Below are positions 41,857 through 51,015 of a stretch of 64,000 nt of DNA, one piece after another. The notes under the pieces are model-generated. The model was not told the DNA's origin and made no database searches. It saw nothing but the letters and a program-made list of their open reading frames with translations. Position 1 is the first letter of the stretch. Every line of letters starts with the position of its first letter. Source of the DNA: Actinophytocola sp049647105. Its GTDB lineage: Bacteria > Actinomycetota > Actinomycetes > Mycobacteriales > Pseudonocardiaceae. The DNA lies in contig NZ_JBARWZ010000044.1 of assembly GCF_049647105.1 (NCBI RefSeq), positions 62,001-126,000 on the forward strand, given 5' to 3'. Both the position numbers and the translations under genes were made by a program.

Positions 41857-42949
41857 GGTCGGCCTCCCTCTCTGTCACGCCCCCGATGACGGGGGCACTG
41901 GCTCGCTGATCCAGCGCGAAGAGCCCGTTGTCCACGTTGGGCAAGCGGTTCTCGTGGCTCCTGTCGCGGTCCTCCTCCGGGGGCCGCGCGCCCATGGGCG
42001 ACACGAAGCCGCCCCCACCCATCGCGCGCTTGGCGGCCAGATCGGCCAGTGCGGCACGCTCCGCGGCCAGCACACTCCCCACCGGCGACGGACCGGCACC
42101 GACCATCCCGCCGGGCCCTGGCTGGGATCCACCGACCAGCCGGGACCATGGCACCCCGCCGGATCCGCCGCCCGCGCCCCGGCCCGATGACAACCCGCCG
42201 CCGGTGACCCCGGCCGGGGTGGTCGTGCCGTCCCGCCCGTCCACGGAGTAGGTCCTCGGCGTGGTCGCGTCGGGCCGCGCCGGGACGACCTGGTGGCTGC
42301 TGTTCTGCAGGCTTGCCTCGTAGGTCTGCATCACGCGCACGGCCTCGGCCTTGGCCACGCCCGACACGGCGTCGGCGGTGAAGATCCGTGCCGCGCCGAT
42401 GATCACCGCGTTGAGCGGCGGCAGCGGGCCCGCGCCGACCGAGCTCGTCGCCAGCGTCATCGGGTCCGGGGGCGGCGGTGGCATGGTGTTCCGCGCGGTG
42501 GCCAGCGCGTCGCCCGCGTCACCGGTCGCCTTCTGGACGGTGCTCGCCCTGGCGCCGACGTTCCAGATCTTGTCGGACAGCTCGCCGAGCCGGTCGGCGG
42601 CCAGCTCGGCCGCCCGCCCCGCCCAGTTCGTGCGCAGCGCGTCCGCCTCGCGGCGCAGCGCGTCCGCGTAACCGGTCAGCTCGGTGCTGTGCCTGCCCCA
42701 CTCGTCGGCGACCGCGCCGACGTCCCCGACGTCGGCGTCCTGCCACAGCATCCCGTGCAGCTGTTCATGGCTGTAGGCATTCCAGTTCGTGCCGCCCGGT
42801 GGGGTCGGCGAACCGAAGAACTCCGCCCACACGCTGTCCAGCGCGTCGGTCAGGGTCGAGGCCAGCGAGCCGAGCGGGCCGTCCGGACTCAGTATCGAGG
42901 TGACCGCGCCCACCAGGCCGCCCACCAGGTCGTCGACAGTATCTACCAC
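41846..42949 (-). CDS. PPE/WXG100-like ESX substrate, first gene of operon
   Basis: This 367-residue protein has residues about 45-165 forming the conserved helical domain: NWNAYSHEQLHGMLW, ADEWGRHSTELTGYADALRREADALRTNWAGRAAELAADR (a WxGxxA turn; quoted in pieces in family descriptions) and QKATGDAGDALATARN. The middle is Pro-rich (PPPPPDPM) and the C-terminal 150 residues are Gly/Ser-rich and disordered, ending in acidic DLEF. This is the layout of actinobacterial PPE-like ESX substrates. I chose GTG 42949 (GAGAGG five bases upstream) over GTG 42955. Confidence 0.7.
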   Translation of the reverse strand: MVDTVDDLVGGLVGAVTSILSPDGPLGSLASTLTDALDSVWAEFFGSPTPPGGTNWNAYSHEQLHGMLWQDADVGDVGAVADEWGRHSTELTGYADALRREADALRTNWAGRAAELAADRLGELSDKIWNVGARASTVQKATGDAGDALATARNTMPPPPPDPMTLATSSVGAGPLPPLNAVIIGAARIFTADAVSGVAKAEAVRVMQTYEASLQNSSHQVVPARPDATTPRTYSVDGRDGTTTPAGVTGGGLSSGRGAGGGSGGVPWSRLVGGSQPGPGGMVGAGPSPVGSVLAAERAALADLAAKRAMGGGGFVSPMGARPPEEDRDRSHENRLPNVDNGLFALDQRASAPVIGGVTEREADLEF

Positions 42950-43036
42950 GTCCACCTCTCAGATAATGGTGTGACCTGCGCACACCAGCCAAGGACTTGG
43001 CACCGGACATCTATGTCCGGTGCCAGAAGCCGCAGG

Positions 43037-45232
43037 TCAGTCATGGTTGGCCAGATGCGTCTGGAGACGGGCGTGGCGGAACTGGTAGACCGCGCCCGCC
43101 TGGCGCAGCACGCCGCGCCGGCACGCGTCGTCGAGGAAGGCCGCCACGGACCACGGCAGCCGTCCGGTCAGCGGCAGCCAGACCCGCGCGAACACCAGCC
43201 ACTGCCCCCACGCGGTCAGGCTGGTCCCCAGCACGAGCCCGATCACGGGGCCGAGCACGAGGTTGAGAAGGAGAATGGCCGGCGCCACGTGCCCGCCCGT
43301 GAACACGATCACCAGCAGGTGGGCGACGGCGAGCACGAAGCCCCAGCCGACGAACTCCACCGCGACGGTCAGGCGGTTGGTGCGGAGCAGGTCGACCGGC
43401 CCCGCGGCGGACCGGATGTCCACCGGGACCTCGAACCCGGACATCAGCCCCCACCCGAAGCCGGCCAGCGCGCCAAGACCGACGCCGGCCGCGAAACCGC
43501 CGAGGAACCCGAGGCCCGAGAGACCCATGGGGTCGAGCCCGGCCAAACTCGCGAGCCCCAGCACCAGCCCGAGGCCTGCCCCGCCGACCATCCCGACCAT
43601 GAGCCGGGGACCGAACTTCGCCCGCATCTGCCGCCGCACCCCGCCACGGGGTCGCAGCCGGACCCGCGACGGCTCGAACGCGCCGCAGCCAAGCGTGAGC
43701 CCGGCACCGTGCGCGAGCCCGAGCGCCAAGCCGAACGCGACCCAGTTCCCCACCCCGCCGACGAGCGCGACCAGACCACCCACGCCGATCAGCACGGTCA
43801 CCAGCCAGGTCGCCAGCCCGCTGAACAGCCCGATCGCCAGTCCGGACACCAACCCGACGACCACCATGCGTGAGCGGCGGCGCATCGCACCACCCAGCTG
43901 CCACCATGCGAGGTCCTGGGTGTCGAGCCGGTCCATGTGCTGAGCGAGGTACCCGAGCCAGCCCAGGACCCGCTCGTAGTCCCAGCGCGGGTGCCGCTCC
44001 CCGTAGACCGTGGGGATGAAGCTGCCAAGCAGGTGGTCCTCGAGCTCGTACTGGCTGCCGAACCGGGTGGTGTCCAGCAGCTCAGCCGGGTCGCGACCGG
44101 ACGGGTCGCTGTAGATGGCGCGCCCGAGCCCCACCATCAGCGGGGTGGTCAGGACCGCGCGGAGGTTGACGCTGGCCGGCCGCCCCGGATGGTCGCGCAG
44201 CTCGTCGAGGACCGGATCCCAGGCGGTCGCGCCGCCGTTCTTTCGCGTGGTCCTGGGAAGGTAGTCGACCAGGTCGGTCACGGTGAGGTCGGTCAGCCTG
44301 ACCGCCGCGGCGGCGGTCAGGGGGCCCGCGCGTGCCACGGAGGCGTACTCGCCGGGACGGCTGGTCAGCAGCAGCGGCAGGGTCGTGGCGTTGAGGGCGT
44401 CCAGCGCGGCCCGGTGCAGCCCCGTCGCGAGCTCGTCGAACCCGTCCAGCACCGGCAGGATGCGACCGGCCTCGACCAGCGCGGTCGCCAGGCTCACGTC
44501 GTCGTGGCCGGTGGCCGCCAGCCCGGGATGATCACGCACCAGCTGACCGGCGACCCAGTGCCGGAACTCGGTGGTGGTCGGGTTCCAGGACCCGATGCCG
44601 AGCACGACCGGCACGGCGCCGTCCCGGTCGCGGGTCCGCAGCACGTCGAGGACGAACCGCGCGGCCAGCACCGACTTGCCCGATCCCGCGCGGCCGAGCA
44701 CCACCAGCCGTCCGGACGGGATCCGCCGGTGGACCTCGGCGATCTCGGGCAGGCGGCCTGCCAGGTCCAGCGGTGCGGCGGACTTGCCTGGCGAGACCCG
44801 GCGGATGTTCTCCCAGTGGTCGGTCACGTCGTCGGGTGCCGGGGCCCAGCGGACCGGCAGCGGGAACGGGTCCTGGATCCGCCGCAGCTCCTCCTCCCGG
44901 TCCAGGCGTGCACCGACCGCGTGCGCGAGGTCGTCGGCGGCCTCCGCCAGCCTGCGTTCGAACGCCGACTCCGGCCGGCCTTCCGCGGCGCCGGGTGCCT
45001 CCGGCGGTTGCCTGCCCCCGGCGGCGGCCAGCAGCTGGGCCCGCTCGTCGGGATCGAGGCCCAGCGCGTCGGCGAGCAACCGCACCGTCTCCAGCTGTGG
45101 GTTGGCGCTCTCACCGTTTTCCAGCCTGCGAATGGTCCGTACCGACAAGCCAGTGCGTTCCGCCAGAACTTCCTGCGTCAACGCCTTCTGCCGCCGCAAC
45201 TGCCGAAGCACCGCGCTGAACTGGCTTGTCAC
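43037..45232 (-). CDS. HTH-NACHT NTPase with C-terminal multi-pass membrane domain
   Basis: This 731-residue protein combines an N-terminal XRE helix-turn-helix (residues 5-60: RQLRRQKALTQEVLAERTGLS, then VRTIRRLENGESANPQ), a NACHT-type NTPase with Walker A VLGRAGSGKS (178-187), Walker B ILPVLDGFDEL (258-268) and a sensor LLLTSRPGE, and about eight Gly/Ala-rich transmembrane segments (roughly residues 470-690). Signal-transducing NACHT proteins with membrane or other effector domains take part in bacterial immunity. The HTH suggests DNA binding or self-regulation as well. GTG 45232 follows AGGG. It is divergent from the AI-2E-type transporter. Confidence 0.82.
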   Translation of the reverse strand: MTSQFSAVLRQLRRQKALTQEVLAERTGLSVRTIRRLENGESANPQLETVRLLADALGLDPDERAQLLAAAGGRQPPEAPGAAEGRPESAFERRLAEAADDLAHAVGARLDREEELRRIQDPFPLPVRWAPAPDDVTDHWENIRRVSPGKSAAPLDLAGRLPEIAEVHRRIPSGRLVVLGRAGSGKSVLAARFVLDVLRTRDRDGAVPVVLGIGSWNPTTTEFRHWVAGQLVRDHPGLAATGHDDVSLATALVEAGRILPVLDGFDELATGLHRAALDALNATTLPLLLTSRPGEYASVARAGPLTAAAAVRLTDLTVTDLVDYLPRTTRKNGGATAWDPVLDELRDHPGRPASVNLRAVLTTPLMVGLGRAIYSDPSGRDPAELLDTTRFGSQYELEDHLLGSFIPTVYGERHPRWDYERVLGWLGYLAQHMDRLDTQDLAWWQLGGAMRRRSRMVVVGLVSGLAIGLFSGLATWLVTVLIGVGGLVALVGGVGNWVAFGLALGLAHGAGLTLGCGAFEPSRVRLRPRGGVRRQMRAKFGPRLMVGMVGGAGLGLVLGLASLAGLDPMGLSGLGFLGGFAAGVGLGALAGFGWGLMSGFEVPVDIRSAAGPVDLLRTNRLTVAVEFVGWGFVLAVAHLLVIVFTGGHVAPAILLLNLVLGPVIGLVLGTSLTAWGQWLVFARVWLPLTGRLPWSVAAFLDDACRRGVLRQAGAVYQFRHARLQTHLANHD

Positions 45233-45473
45233 ACTTCGCACCCTATCCAACGCGGGCAGCGACCATGAACGGAACTGGTCAGCAGGCCACCAGCCGGGCC
45301 ACCGAGGACACGTCGTCCGGCGCATCGCGTGCGGCCATTTCCGCACGCACCAAGCTCGCGGCAGGCATCGACCGCCGCCTGCCGGTTGAGTGCGCTCACT
45401 CCAGGCAGGTGATGCGCTCGCGCCGGTGTCCTGGTCTGCTCACGGAACCAGACGACAACGAAAGGCCGCCGTG

Positions 45474-46574
45474 ATGTCCCAGGTGGGTCCAGCGCCTGTT
45501 ACGCCACGCAGGGCCGACGTGCCCGGATGGCTGCGCCGGGCAGGCACGACGGGCTGGCTGCTCACCGGAGTGATCGTGGCCGCCGCGCTCGTCGTGTTCG
45601 TGTTGATGGTCACGCGCCCGCTGTTGCTTCCGGTGGTCGTGATGGCCGGTGCCGCGACGATCGCCGAGCCGTTGGTCGGCTGGCTGGCTCGTCGGGGCGT
45701 ACCGCGAGTGCTCGGCGCCGTGGTGGTGTCCCTGTTGGTCCTGGCGGTGCTGGCGTTCGTCATCGTGGTGTTCGTCATCGGCGTCGTCGACCAGTGGGAC
45801 AAGATCGTTCAGGTGGCCACCGACGCGGTCGATCGGGCGAGAGATCTCCTCAGTGGCATCCCGTCGGGTACCGAGCTTGTCGACAACGCCGACGCGGCGA
45901 CCAGCCGGCTGGGGCCGACGCTGGCGGTGGGCGTGCTCTCCCAGATCACCGCCGGGGTCGCCGGGGTCGCGACCGCTCTCGTCGGCGTGCTGGTGGCGGT
46001 GTACGTCCTGCTGCTCGTGCTCGCCGACGCTCCACGCATCCACGCCCGCATCGTGGGTTGGATACCGGGGCCACCCGGGTTCGGGAAGGAGGCCACCGAG
46101 CGAGCGGCGAACACCACGCGACGCTACTTCGTCGGCCTCACGTGGATCGCGCTGATGAACGCGGTCGTGATCTCCCTCGGCGCACTGGTGCTGGGGGTGC
46201 CGTTCGCCGTGGGGATCGGCGTGCTGTGCTTCGTCGCCGCCTACATCCCCTATGTCGGAGCGTTTCTCTCCGGCGCGTTCGCGGTGTTGCTGGCGCTGGG
46301 CTCAGGCGGGACCGGGACGGCGCTGGCCATGGTGGGCGTGGTCATCCTCGCCAACTCGGTACTGGAGAATCTCGCGCGGCCGTTGACCTTCGGTGCGGTG
46401 CTTCGGCTGCACCCGCTGGTGATCCTGCTGGTCACACTGGCCGGTGGCGTCCTGGGCGGTGCGATCGGCATGATGATCGCACCGCCGGTCGCGGCCATCA
46501 CCTCGGACCTCGCACGTCAGATCCGCCAGGCACGCGCGGATGGTGACCGTGCCGACAGTGGCCGCCTCAGCTGA
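45474..46574 (+). CDS. AI-2E family (TqsA/PerM-like) membrane transporter
   Basis: This 366-residue protein has eight transmembrane helices in the UPF0118/AI-2E exporter arrangement. Typical segments are MVTRPLLLPVVVMAGAATIAEPLVGWLARRGVPR (start of helix pair; only the first part is diagnostic), FVAAYIPYVGAFLSGAFAVL and LLVTLAGGVLGGAIGMMIAPPVAAI. The soluble loop between helices 3 and 4 is the expected 70 residues. Family members export small solutes or act as proton antiporters; the autoinducer role is established for few. ATG 45474 follows AAAGG. Confidence 0.85.
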   Translation: MSQVGPAPVTPRRADVPGWLRRAGTTGWLLTGVIVAAALVVFVLMVTRPLLLPVVVMAGAATIAEPLVGWLARRGVPRVLGAVVVSLLVLAVLAFVIVVFVIGVVDQWDKIVQVATDAVDRARDLLSGIPSGTELVDNADAATSRLGPTLAVGVLSQITAGVAGVATALVGVLVAVYVLLLVLADAPRIHARIVGWIPGPPGFGKEATERAANTTRRYFVGLTWIALMNAVVISLGALVLGVPFAVGIGVLCFVAAYIPYVGAFLSGAFAVLLALGSGGTGTALAMVGVVILANSVLENLARPLTFGAVLRLHPLVILLVTLAGGVLGGAIGMMIAPPVAAITSDLARQIRQARADGDRADSGRLS

Positions 46575-46819
46575 TGAGCACCTGCGGTGCCACTCCAGTT
46601 CAGTGCTGACTTGCCCTTGGTGACGCCAGTCGACCCGCAAGCCGTCGGCATGCCCTCATCCGCGACGGGTGAAGCGGAGCGCCGATCCGCGTCCTCCGGC
46701 CAAGGGTGGCGGGGTCACCCTCGTCAGGTGATGACATGCGACGGCGAGTCACCACACTGAGGCGGTCACGGCGGATTGGTCCGTCGACGACGGTACGTGA
46801 CGCACCCCGGAGGGGACTC

Positions 46820-46879
46820 TTGTCGGATTTCGTGATGGCCGCGGCGACGACGGCTCGTCACTCCCGCGCATGGAAGTGA
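46820..46879 (+). CDS. Possible leader peptide overlapping the antiporter start
   Basis: A 19-codon frame begins at TTG 46820, four bases after a strong GGAGGGG, and ends at TGA 46877-46879, inside the first codons of the antiporter gene. The antiporter ATG (46870) itself has almost no Shine-Dalgarno. Translation of this leader could deliver ribosomes to the antiporter start by coupling. The peptide is MSDFVMAAATTARHSRAWK. Confidence 0.3.
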   Translation: MSDFVMAAATTARHSRAWK

Positions 46880-48075
46880 CGGCGAGCCTGATCGTCGTGA
46901 CGGCGATCTTCCTGTGGGGCACGGTGTCCAAGCGCCTGACCCGCGCCGACCTCACGGCGCCGATCGTGTTCGTGGTGGTCGGCGTGCTACTCGCCACGAC
47001 CGGCCTCATCGACGCGCCCACCGCCCCGGCGACCTTCAAACCGCTGGTCGAGCTCGCCCTGGTGTGGATCCTGTTCTCCGACGCCGCCCGGGTGCCGGTA
47101 CAGGACCTGCGTCACGACCTCGGCCGGTATCTGCGGCTGCTTGCCATCGGTCTGCCGCTGACGATCCTGGCCGGCTGGGGCTTGGCCATCTGGCTGCTGC
47201 CTGCGCTCGGTGCCTGGCTCGCGCTGCTCGTCGCCGCGGCGCTGGCGCCGACGGACGCGTCCCTCGGCATCCCCGTGGTGACCAACCCCACCGTGCCTGG
47301 CCGGATCCGCCGCCTGATCACCGTGGAGAGTGGACTCAACGACGGGATCGCAACGCCCGTCGTCCTGCTCGCCATCGCGGGTGCCGCATCCGCCGAGGAC
47401 CATGGCCCTGGTGTGGGGGAAGCACTGGCCGACCTCGCGATCGGCCTGCTCGCCGGTGCGGCCGTGGGCCTCGCGGGCGGCAGGCTGCTCCGGCTTGCCC
47501 GCGGCCACGGCTGGATGGCAGAGGAGTTCATCGGGATCGCCGTCCTCGCACTCGCCCTCGCCGCCTATTTTCTCGCGATCGTGTTGGGCGGCAACGGGTT
47601 CGTCGCCGCGTTCTGCGGCGGCATGGCCCTTGGCGCCACCGCTGGCCCGCGCGTTCCCGCCGAGCTGACCTTCCTCGAACAGGCCGGTGGCCTGATCTCG
47701 CTGTTGGTGTGGCTCGCGTTCGGCGCACTCGCCGTCCCCATCATGCTCGACCGGCTCGACCTGCCCACCGCGCTCTACGCGGTTGCCAGCCTCACCGTCG
47801 TCCGCATGGTTCCGGTCGCGCTGGCCACCTGGGGATCCGGGATGAGCCGCGCGACCGTCCTGTTCGTGGGCTGGTTCGGCCCGCGCGGCCTTGCCTCGCT
47901 GGTTTTCGCCCTGCTCGCCCTCGAAGAGCTCGGCCCGGACGCGGACGAAGCCATCGCGGTCATCACCCTGACGGTCCTGCTGAGCGTGGTCGCCCACGGG
48001 CTCACCGCCGCCCCGCTCGCCACCCGCTACGGCACAACCGCGAGCACCCCCACACAACCACCGACCGAACCATGA
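46870..48075 (+). CDS. Cation:proton antiporter, CPA1 type
   Basis: This 401-residue membrane protein has 12-13 helices. It contains the CPA1 signature regions ALAPTDASLGIPVVTNPTVP and RRLITVESGLNDGIATPVV (the acidic ND motif expected for Na+/H+ exchange in this family), plus FVAAFCGGMALGATAG and GWFGPRGLASLVFALLALEE. There is no long cytosolic C-terminal domain. It should exchange Na+ or K+ for H+ across the membrane. ATG 46870 lacks a good Shine-Dalgarno; see the possible leader peptide. Confidence 0.88.
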   Translation: MEVTASLIVVTAIFLWGTVSKRLTRADLTAPIVFVVVGVLLATTGLIDAPTAPATFKPLVELALVWILFSDAARVPVQDLRHDLGRYLRLLAIGLPLTILAGWGLAIWLLPALGAWLALLVAAALAPTDASLGIPVVTNPTVPGRIRRLITVESGLNDGIATPVVLLAIAGAASAEDHGPGVGEALADLAIGLLAGAAVGLAGGRLLRLARGHGWMAEEFIGIAVLALALAAYFLAIVLGGNGFVAAFCGGMALGATAGPRVPAELTFLEQAGGLISLLVWLAFGALAVPIMLDRLDLPTALYAVASLTVVRMVPVALATWGSGMSRATVLFVGWFGPRGLASLVFALLALEELGPDADEAIAVITLTVLLSVVAHGLTAAPLATRYGTTASTPTQPPTEP

Positions 48076-48083
48076 CAGACGGG

Positions 48084-49286
48084 TCAGCCGAGCGGCCAGA
48101 TCGCGGTGGCCACCGCCAGCAGGCGGTCGTCGTCGCCGGCCGGGGTGGACAGGAGCACGCTGCCGCGCAGGCCATCCGGCAGCGTGCCGTGCGGCAGCGC
48201 GACGCCGGGGAGTCCGAAACAGCTCAGCAGCATCGTCGTACGCAGCGCTCTGCGATTCGCCGACTCCATCACGTCCAGGTCCGCCAGCAGCGGGGCCACC
48301 CTCGGCGCCGGGTCGCGGACCGTCGGGCACAGCAGGACCGCGCCCGCCAGCTCCTCGGTCAGCCTGGCCCGCAACCCGGCCAGCGCGGCACGCACCGCCG
48401 GTTCACCGGCCGGGTCGAAGCGGGTCAAGCGCCGCAGTACCAACGGGTCCACGTCACCCGGGTCGGTCAGGAAGTGGCCGTACCGCCGGTACGCCTCGGC
48501 GACGGCCGGCGTGCCGTGGCGGTCGAGCAGGTCCTGCGCCTCAACGAGGGACGGCAGTGGGCGGTGCTCGATGTCCACTCCGGACTCCTCCAGTGTGGAC
48601 AGTGTGGCGCGGAAGGCGCGAGCGACCGACGGGTCGCAGTCGTCGACCAGCTCGCCCGCCGGGACGACACAACGGAACCGGACCACCGGCGGCCGGGCGG
48701 CAGGCACGCCACGCAGCCACGCGTCCGCCCGCACCGCGTCCGCGACGTCACGGGTGAACACGCCCATGGTGTCCAGGCTCGGTGCCAGCGGCAGCATGCC
48801 GGTGCGGTCGTAGCGGTCGATGCTCGCCTTGTACCCCACCAACCCGCAGAACGCCGCCGGTACCCGCACCGAGCCGGACGTGTCCGTGCCGATGGCCAGG
48901 TCCACGATCCCGTCCGCCACCGCGACGGCCGAGCCCGACGACGAGCCGCCCGGCACCCGATCGGGTGCCAGCGGGTTGACCGGGTTGCCGAAGTGCGGGT
49001 TCAGCCCCAGCCCCGAGAACGCGAACTCACTCTGGTTCGTCTTGCCGACGCACACCGCGCCTGCGGCCGCCACCTTCCGCACGACCGGTGCGTCCACCAC
49101 CGCCACCGGCGCGGTCCGGCGAGTCGCCGAACCGTTGGTGCTGCGCGTGCCCGCGACGTCGAACAGGTCCTTCCACGCCACCAGCGGACCCGGCCCCGCC
49201 TCGCGACGCGCCCGCTCGGCCGTCACCGTGATGAACGCGGCCGACTCCCCCGCCCGCCGCAACGCCTCCTCGATCCGATCGGACAC
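48084..49286 (-). CDS. Amidase signature family enzyme
   Basis: This 400-residue member of the amidase signature family has the Lys of the Ser-cisSer-Lys triad in PLVAWKDLFDV, cis-serine in PGGSSSGSAVAVADG and the nucleophile segment AIGTDTSGSVRVPAAFCGLVGYK (only its core, TDTSGS-R-P, is diagnostic; the usual GTDTGGS has a Ser for Gly). These enzymes hydrolyse aliphatic or aryl amides or transfer ammonia. Without gatB nearby it is a stand-alone amidase. I chose GTG 49286 after GAGAGG; the frame stays open to 49487. Confidence 0.85.
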   Translation of the reverse strand: MSDRIEEALRRAGESAAFITVTAERARREAGPGPLVAWKDLFDVAGTRSTNGSATRRTAPVAVVDAPVVRKVAAAGAVCVGKTNQSEFAFSGLGLNPHFGNPVNPLAPDRVPGGSSSGSAVAVADGIVDLAIGTDTSGSVRVPAAFCGLVGYKASIDRYDRTGMLPLAPSLDTMGVFTRDVADAVRADAWLRGVPAARPPVVRFRCVVPAGELVDDCDPSVARAFRATLSTLEESGVDIEHRPLPSLVEAQDLLDRHGTPAVAEAYRRYGHFLTDPGDVDPLVLRRLTRFDPAGEPAVRAALAGLRARLTEELAGAVLLCPTVRDPAPRVAPLLADLDVMESANRRALRTTMLLSCFGLPGVALPHGTLPDGLRGSVLLSTPAGDDDRLLAVATAIWPLG

Positions 49287-49608
49287 GGGCACCCTCTCAG
49301 TCGTCGTCAGCTGGAACAGCTCCGGCCGCGAATACCGTTCTCCACAGCGATGTGCGGCATCGTCGCCGCCCACGTCTCCCACAGTCAACCGCACACCGGC
49401 GGCTGACCCCTTCCTTCCGTGCGTTTGGAAGCCGCGGTGAGAGCCGGGCCGAACCGACGATATTTCGGCATAAAATCGGACATCCATATAGGAGATTGAA
49501 GATACCTATGCCGTGATGCCCGGAATGGCGCTTTCGGATCGGTCGCGCTGAATCCACCGACGTTGTTCCCGGTTCGTGGTGCCGCTGATCACGCTGGTGT
49601 GACGCGGT
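49287..49608. other. Non-coding gap with an AT-rich promoter-like patch
   Basis: These 322 bases separate the amidase start from the patatin stop. I see no gene. The patch 49457-49512 is clearly AT-richer than its surroundings and probably holds the amidase promoter, but no confident -35/-10 pair can be fixed. Confidence 0.4.
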
Positions 49609-50856
49609 CTAACCGAGGGGCGGTGCCGTGACGGTCGCCGGATCGGGGAGATATTCGGGGTGGTACAAGGCAAGCGCGGCGCCGACCAGCCACCAGCCCC
49701 GGTAGATCAGGGCGCGGCACAGGGCCGGGTCCATCTTGTCGAACGCGGTCGGCACGAGCGAAAGGTCCACTCCGTCAAAGGTTCTGTGCTCCGGATGCGC
49801 GGCCCGCCACACCGCGAGCATGCCGGTCCCGGCGCGAGGGACATCGGTCGCCAGCCCGACGAGCACGCCGCGACGGCCGTCCGGCGGAACCGGGTCGCTG
49901 GGCGGCACGGCGCGCCCGCGCTCGAACTGCGACACCATGTGCCGGGTCCGCAGCGTCGTGCTTTGCCGGTACAGCAACGCGTTGGCCCTGACCAGCTCCC
50001 GGACCAGCGGGATCCGCCCGTACGGACCTGGGCGGAGCAGTCCCCCGGCGTTCATCGTCACCAGGAACGTCTGCCGGTACCTGTCGCCGCTGAGTGCCTC
50101 CAAGCCCGTGTTGTCGTAGATGCCGCCGTCGAGCAGCACCGGCGCCTCGGTCGCACACGGCAACCGAAGCCCATCCAGTACCACTGGGGCGAACGCCCCA
50201 GGTACCGCCGAGGAAGCGGCGACGGCCAGACTCAGCCGCAGACCGGTACCGGCGGTCGGCGTCAATCCCGTCGTGTAGTCACCGACCACGTCCCGTTCAA
50301 AGGAAAACCGCGCACCGGTGACCAGGTTGGCGGCACTGATGATCCAACGAACCTCGGGGTCGAGGTTTTCCAGTACCGCGCCATCGAAGAACCACTTGTC
50401 GAAATGCCGGGCGAGCAGGTCGGTGCGGGTGGCAGGCCCGGCCGTCCGCCATATCCCGAGGATCAGCGCCACTTTGAGTGAGCGCCGGGAGATTCGGTGA
50501 ACAACGGGGTCGACGACCAACTCGTCGTAGGCGGCCGAGGTGAATTCGCGACGACGCAGCGCGGGCCAGGCCAGCGCGGTCGCGGCGTTGGTGATTGATC
50601 CGCCGGATACCGACGACAGATAACGCAGCCGGCTCAGCATGCGAATATCGGCGAGGAGCCGCAACGCACCCAGCCCGGCGAGGGTTGCCCGGAACCCACC
50701 GCCGGACACGGTCACCGCGCACGACTTGCCTTCCGTCGCCGGCTTCGCGGGACGGAGCTGATCACCGCACGGCCTTGGTTGAAGTCCCGCCCCGATGGCG
50801 GGTGAATCGGCGGCCCAGCCGTTGCGCCCGTCCGGTGAACTCGCCGGCGTGGACAT
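49609..50856 (-). CDS. Patatin-like phospholipase
   Basis: This 415-residue enzyme has the patatin fold: oxyanion hole TVSGGGFRATLAGLG, nucleophile elbow YLSSVSGGSI (GxSxG-type, Ser in SVSGG) and catalytic Asp in VLLDGGIYDNTG. It should hydrolyse phospholipid or other acyl esters at a membrane. There is no signal peptide, so it acts inside the cell. ATG 50856 follows GGTGAGGTG. It is divergent from the MBL-CHAT operon by 159 bp. Patatins are frequent membrane-attacking effectors in bacterial defence systems, so a link to that operon is possible but unproven. Confidence 0.85.
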   Translation of the reverse strand: MSTPASSPDGRNGWAADSPAIGAGLQPRPCGDQLRPAKPATEGKSCAVTVSGGGFRATLAGLGALRLLADIRMLSRLRYLSSVSGGSITNAATALAWPALRRREFTSAAYDELVVDPVVHRISRRSLKVALILGIWRTAGPATRTDLLARHFDKWFFDGAVLENLDPEVRWIISAANLVTGARFSFERDVVGDYTTGLTPTAGTGLRLSLAVAASSAVPGAFAPVVLDGLRLPCATEAPVLLDGGIYDNTGLEALSGDRYRQTFLVTMNAGGLLRPGPYGRIPLVRELVRANALLYRQSTTLRTRHMVSQFERGRAVPPSDPVPPDGRRGVLVGLATDVPRAGTGMLAVWRAAHPEHRTFDGVDLSLVPTAFDKMDPALCRALIYRGWWLVGAALALYHPEYLPDPATVTAPPLG

Positions 50857-51015
50857 GAAATCACCTCACCTCCGAGATCGAAGCCGAACGGCACCGACAC
50901 GTGTCCCCCCGGGCGCGCGTTCCGTGAACCTGGTATCGCGGTTTACGGCGTTTGTGTAACAGGCAATGCGGTCGGCCGCGAATTACTTCCATAGGTATTC
51001 GCCGGGTCCGACGGG

